DNA of 64,000 nt. Source: Paenibacillus sp. J5C2022. Lineage in GTDB: Bacteria > Bacillota > Bacilli > Paenibacillales > Paenibacillaceae. The DNA is taken from positions 124,001-188,000 of the forward strand of contig NZ_JAOQJC010000001.1 in the NCBI RefSeq assembly GCF_025567625.1, in the 5' to 3' direction. The notes beneath the pieces were generated by a model. That model saw nothing but the letters and a program-made list of their open reading frames with translations. It had not been told where the DNA came from and ran no database searches. Shown in pieces: positions 61,660 to 64,000 of the stretch. Position 1 is the stretch's first letter, and every line of letters starts with the position of its first letter. Position numbers and translations under genes: made by a program.

Positions 61660-62067
61660 TTGTTTCTACACTTTCTGGAACAGCAAGTACATAAGCTGGC
61701 ATTTTTGGAGATTGCGCATCTCGCAGCGAAAGCGGATGGCAATGTGAATTGGAAGGAGAGGGGAAAGCTCCGTTCCTATATAGAAGAGATGGGGCTGCTC
61801 GATGTGGATATCGACCTGTCGAATCCTAGAAGCCTTGCAGAAATTGCATCTGCCGTACAGGACAAAAGCGTCCAAAAAATATTTCTAATCGAAATTTTGA
61901 TGCTTCTCTATACCGACGGTGACTATAATGACGAAGAGAAGGAAATCGTGACGGATCTGAAGGATCTGTTCGGATTTTCCGATGAGACTTACGAGTCGAT
62001 GCGAGAGTGGGTAATTGCAATGGACAAGCTGAAAATCGATGGGATAAAGCTCATTCTTAACGCTTGA
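61660..62067 (+). CDS. TerB-like protein
   Basis: The 135-residue all-helical protein resembles TerB-fold proteins: AHLAAKADGNVNWKERGKLR near residue 20 and IEILMLLYTDGDYNDEEKEI near residue 75 give two acidic, EF-hand-like segments. The family is named for tellurite resistance, but single members like this one have no proven function and no other ter genes are present. The TTG start follows GAGGAG at about ten bases. A terminator follows. Confidence 0.7.
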   Translation: MFLHFLEQQVHKLAFLEIAHLAAKADGNVNWKERGKLRSYIEEMGLLDVDIDLSNPRSLAEIASAVQDKSVQKIFLIEILMLLYTDGDYNDEEKEIVTDLKDLFGFSDETYESMREWVIAMDKLKIDGIKLILNA

Positions 62068-62102
62068 TGACAGAGCATCAGATTCATCTGTTTATCAGAC
62101 TG

Positions 62103-62140
62103 GAAGCCGTGAACGCACTGTAACTGCACGGCTTCTTTTC
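62103..62140 (+). terminator. Intrinsic terminator after the TerB-like gene
   Basis: GAAGCCGTG and CACGGCTTC form a nine-bp stem with a 15-base loop, followed by TTTTCT. Confidence 0.85.
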
Positions 62141-62251
62141 TGTGCTTGCCAGAACTGCATTCCAATAATCGGGTGAAGATCACATGTCCATAAAGTGAAA
62201 CGAAAGATGGCCATTATCGTAATTGTAGAAGCAGTAAGAGGAGGAGATAGA

Positions 62252-62698
62252 ATGAGCAGGACAAGATTAGGATTGATGCTCATGCTCGCCGCGGCTTTGA
62301 TCGCGGCATCCGGCTGCGGAATCTTCGAGCAAGTGGGCAGCACCGTGAATTTCGCTTCGGAGACGACGGCCTATATGAATGAGCTGACCGAATTCGGCCA
62401 GAGTATGAATGAGAAGGCGCAGCAGGCAATGACGGACTTGGAGGCCAAGGCCGACCTGAAGCAGCAGATTGCAGACTTGAAAAAGCAGATTGCCAATTAT
62501 GAAGGAATTCAAGTTCCCGAATACGCTCAGGAGCTGTATCAGTCAATCGTACAGCATAACGAGACGCTGAAGCAGGGGCTGGATTCCGCATTGACCAATA
62601 TCGAACAAGGGAAGGACATATTCGCTTCAACGGGGATACCGGATGTGATTAACCGGGTTAATGAACTGCTGGGTCAAATCAATAGTCTTGCTCCTTAA
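62252..62698 (+). CDS. DUF6376-like lipoprotein
   Basis: The 148-residue protein has a lipoprotein signal (basic start, hydrophobic core, ASGC with the cysteine near residue 22). A helical, Gln/Glu/Lys-rich body follows (AKADLKQQIADLKKQIANYE), ending with VINRVNELLGQINSLAP. It fits small exported lipoproteins of the DUF6376 type with no known function. AGGAGGAG precedes ATG 62252, and a terminator follows. Confidence 0.75.
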   Translation: MSRTRLGLMLMLAAALIAASGCGIFEQVGSTVNFASETTAYMNELTEFGQSMNEKAQQAMTDLEAKADLKQQIADLKKQIANYEGIQVPEYAQELYQSIVQHNETLKQGLDSALTNIEQGKDIFASTGIPDVINRVNELLGQINSLAP

Positions 62699-62710
62699 TG
62701 CATGTTCATC

Positions 62711-62746
62711 AGGGCACTCGTTTCAATTGAAGCGAGTGCCCTTAAT
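62711..62746 (+). terminator. Intrinsic terminator after the lipoprotein gene
   Basis: GGGCACTCG and CGAGTGCCC form a nine-bp stem with an AT-rich loop, followed by TTAAT. The T-run is short. Confidence 0.65.
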
Positions 62747-62829
62747 ATGAGATGATAAAGGTACGACAAGATGATATACTGTGATTGTACGATGATAGAA
62801 TGACATGATTTGGGAGAGTGGATAGAGGG

Positions 62830-64000
62830 ATGGATCTGCAATCGGATTATAACAGCTGTAATTCAGAGCAACTGCGGGCACGGTATGCCTTATTGAAGGA
62901 GAGATATGATGCCTTCAAGCGGGAAGGCTTGAAGCTGGATATGTCGAGAGGCAAACCGTGCAAAGAGCAATTGGAGCTGTCCATGGACATGCTTCGCGCA
63001 ACGGACGCCGATGATTTCATTGGCGGAACGGATTATCGCAATTACGGCGGCATAGACGGTATCCCGGCAGCCAAGAAGCTGTTCGCAGACATCTTGGAAG
63101 CGAGCGACGAGGAAGTCATCATAGGCGGCAATTCCAGCTTGAATATGATGTACGACACTATTGTCAGAGCTTTAATTAACGGGGTTAATAATAAAGGTGG
63201 CGAAGGAACTCCGTGGAGCAATCTGCCGAGCGTGAAATTTATATGTCCCAGTCCGGGATACGATCGCCACTTCGCAATCTGTGAGCATCTCAACATCGAA
63301 ATGATAACCGTGGAGATGCTGGAGAGCGGACCGGACATGGACGCGATCGAGCGGCTGGTGCGTGAGGACGATACGATTAAGGGCATATGGTGCGTGCCGA
63401 AATACAGCAATCCGGAGGGAACGACTTACTCCGACGACACGGTAGACCGCTTGGCCGCCTTGGAGACGAAGGCAGAGGACTTCCGCATATTCTGGGACAA
63501 TGCCTACGCAGTGCATCATCTGAGCGATCAACATGACAAGCTGAAGAATATATTGGAGGCTTGCAAAGCGGCCGGCCATCCCGACCGTGTATACCTGTTC
63601 GCTTCAACGTCCAAAATTACGTTCCCCGGCGCTGGTGTAGCGGCTATGGCGACGAGCAAGGCGAATGCGGATCTTATTCGCAAGCAGCTGTCATTCCAGA
63701 CGATCGGCCCGGACAAAATGAATCAGCAGCGGCATGCCCGCTTCCTGGGCGACATGGCACAACTGGAGCGTCATATGGCTCGGCATGCGGCATTGATAGC
63801 CCCCAAGTTCTCCTTAGTGCTGGATAGGCTGGAGAGCGAGCTTGGGGGCAGGGGTATCGCGTCCTGGAACAAGCCGAGCGGCGGCTATTTCATTAGCTTG
63901 AATACGATGGACGGCTGTGCCAGGGAGGTTGTGCGATTGGCGTCGGAATGCGGCGTTACACTTACAGGTGCGGGCGCTACCTTCCCGTACGGAAGAGATC
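62830..64000 (+). CDS. Aspartate-aminotransferase-like PLP enzyme (partial, runs off the right edge)
   Basis: About 390 residues are visible. The N-terminus MDLQSDYNSCNSEQLRARYA and the DMSRGKPCKEQLELS, DYRNYGGIDGIPAAKKLFAD and GGNSSLNMMYDTI segments are typical of the type Ic aspartate aminotransferase group (PF12897). PKYSNPEGTTYSDDTV near residue 197, FWDNAYAVHH near 222, and the PLP lysine in FASTSKITFPGAG near 262 complete the active site. It probably makes oxaloacetate from aspartate or a similar reaction. Only the last few tens of residues are missing. ATG 62830 has a purine-rich but close ribosome site. Confidence 0.88.
   Translation, partial: MDLQSDYNSCNSEQLRARYALLKERYDAFKREGLKLDMSRGKPCKEQLELSMDMLRATDADDFIGGTDYRNYGGIDGIPAAKKLFADILEASDEEVIIGGNSSLNMMYDTIVRALINGVNNKGGEGTPWSNLPSVKFICPSPGYDRHFAICEHLNIEMITVEMLESGPDMDAIERLVREDDTIKGIWCVPKYSNPEGTTYSDDTVDRLAALETKAEDFRIFWDNAYAVHHLSDQHDKLKNILEACKAAGHPDRVYLFASTSKITFPGAGVAAMATSKANADLIRKQLSFQTIGPDKMNQQRHARFLGDMAQLERHMARHAALIAPKFSLVLDRLESELGGRGIASWNKPSGGYFISLNTMDGCAREVVRLASECGVTLTGAGATFPYGRD

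Overview
The window looks like a chromosome segment from a spore-former-type Firmicute close to Paenibacillus or Cohnella (inference). The evidence is a moderately high GC content, strong AGGAGG-type ribosome binding sites, frequent GTG and TTG starts, many short intrinsic terminators, and families typical of Bacillales (FosB, VanW, DUF3889, DUF3900, DUF6376, HelD, MocR regulators). No rRNA, tRNA, prophage, insertion sequence or CRISPR-Cas locus was recognised.

Layout: 1-2637 holds the end of an RND efflux permease, a 3-hydroxyisobutyrate-dehydrogenase-like enzyme, a VanW protein and a DUF3889 protein. 2793-17240 is a large envelope-related locus: a secreted/membrane GATase1-like protein, an ABC ATPase and ABC-2 permease, a coiled-coil membrane protein with a glycine-rich low-complexity region, a MoxR ATPase, a DUF58 protein and two von Willebrand A membrane proteins. 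A 1.4 kb gene-free stretch made of two tandem-repeat arrays splits it in the middle. 17366-19758 holds a rhodanese, a four-carbon acid sugar kinase reduced to its C-terminal domain, and adenosine deaminase. 19969-23335 is a small copper module (CopA, a DsbD_2/TauE-like membrane protein, a FixH/YtkA-like protein). An acetyl-xylan-esterase-like hydrolase follows.

24584-34815 is a cobalamin regulon: a sigma-A promoter, a cobalamin riboswitch, then btuF-btuC-btuD-cobT-cobU-cbiB-cobS-cobD-cobQ-cbiZ, nearly all overlapping or tightly spaced. It encodes corrinoid import, cobinamide salvage and remodelling, and nucleotide-loop assembly, but no corrin-ring synthesis. 34962-39392 holds a copper-amine-oxidase-N-domain/PKD protein and the helicase HrpB. 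39425-41007 is a second repeat-rich stretch: a 15-copy 52-bp palindrome array, a DUF1294 gene, an 18-bp purine minisatellite, and a promoter plus terminator-like hairpin in front of helD.

43267-64000 is a mixed housekeeping/accessory region: DUF3900, a CNNM/CorC transporter, UppP, DUF3817, a TetR/MMPL divergent pair, a TIMP-like protein, an ion-transporter-like permease, DedA, a DHA2 drug exporter, a serine hydrolase, MocR and LysN-like aminotransferases, FosB, a eukaryotic-type HisA, a VOC protein, a Nudix hydrolase, a TerB-like protein, a DUF6376 lipoprotein and a truncated aspartate-aminotransferase-like gene at the right edge.

The most unusual signal is the repeat system. Two arrays 29 kb apart (9594-10104 and 39425-40182) carry the same 16-22 bp palindrome at an exact 52-bp pitch (nine intact copies plus one decayed, and fifteen). 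A T/G asymmetry in the arms lets a hairpin close only in plus-strand RNA. Other points worth a look are the helD leader hairpin, the orphan eukaryotic-type HisA, the half-length sugar kinase and the envelope locus itself.
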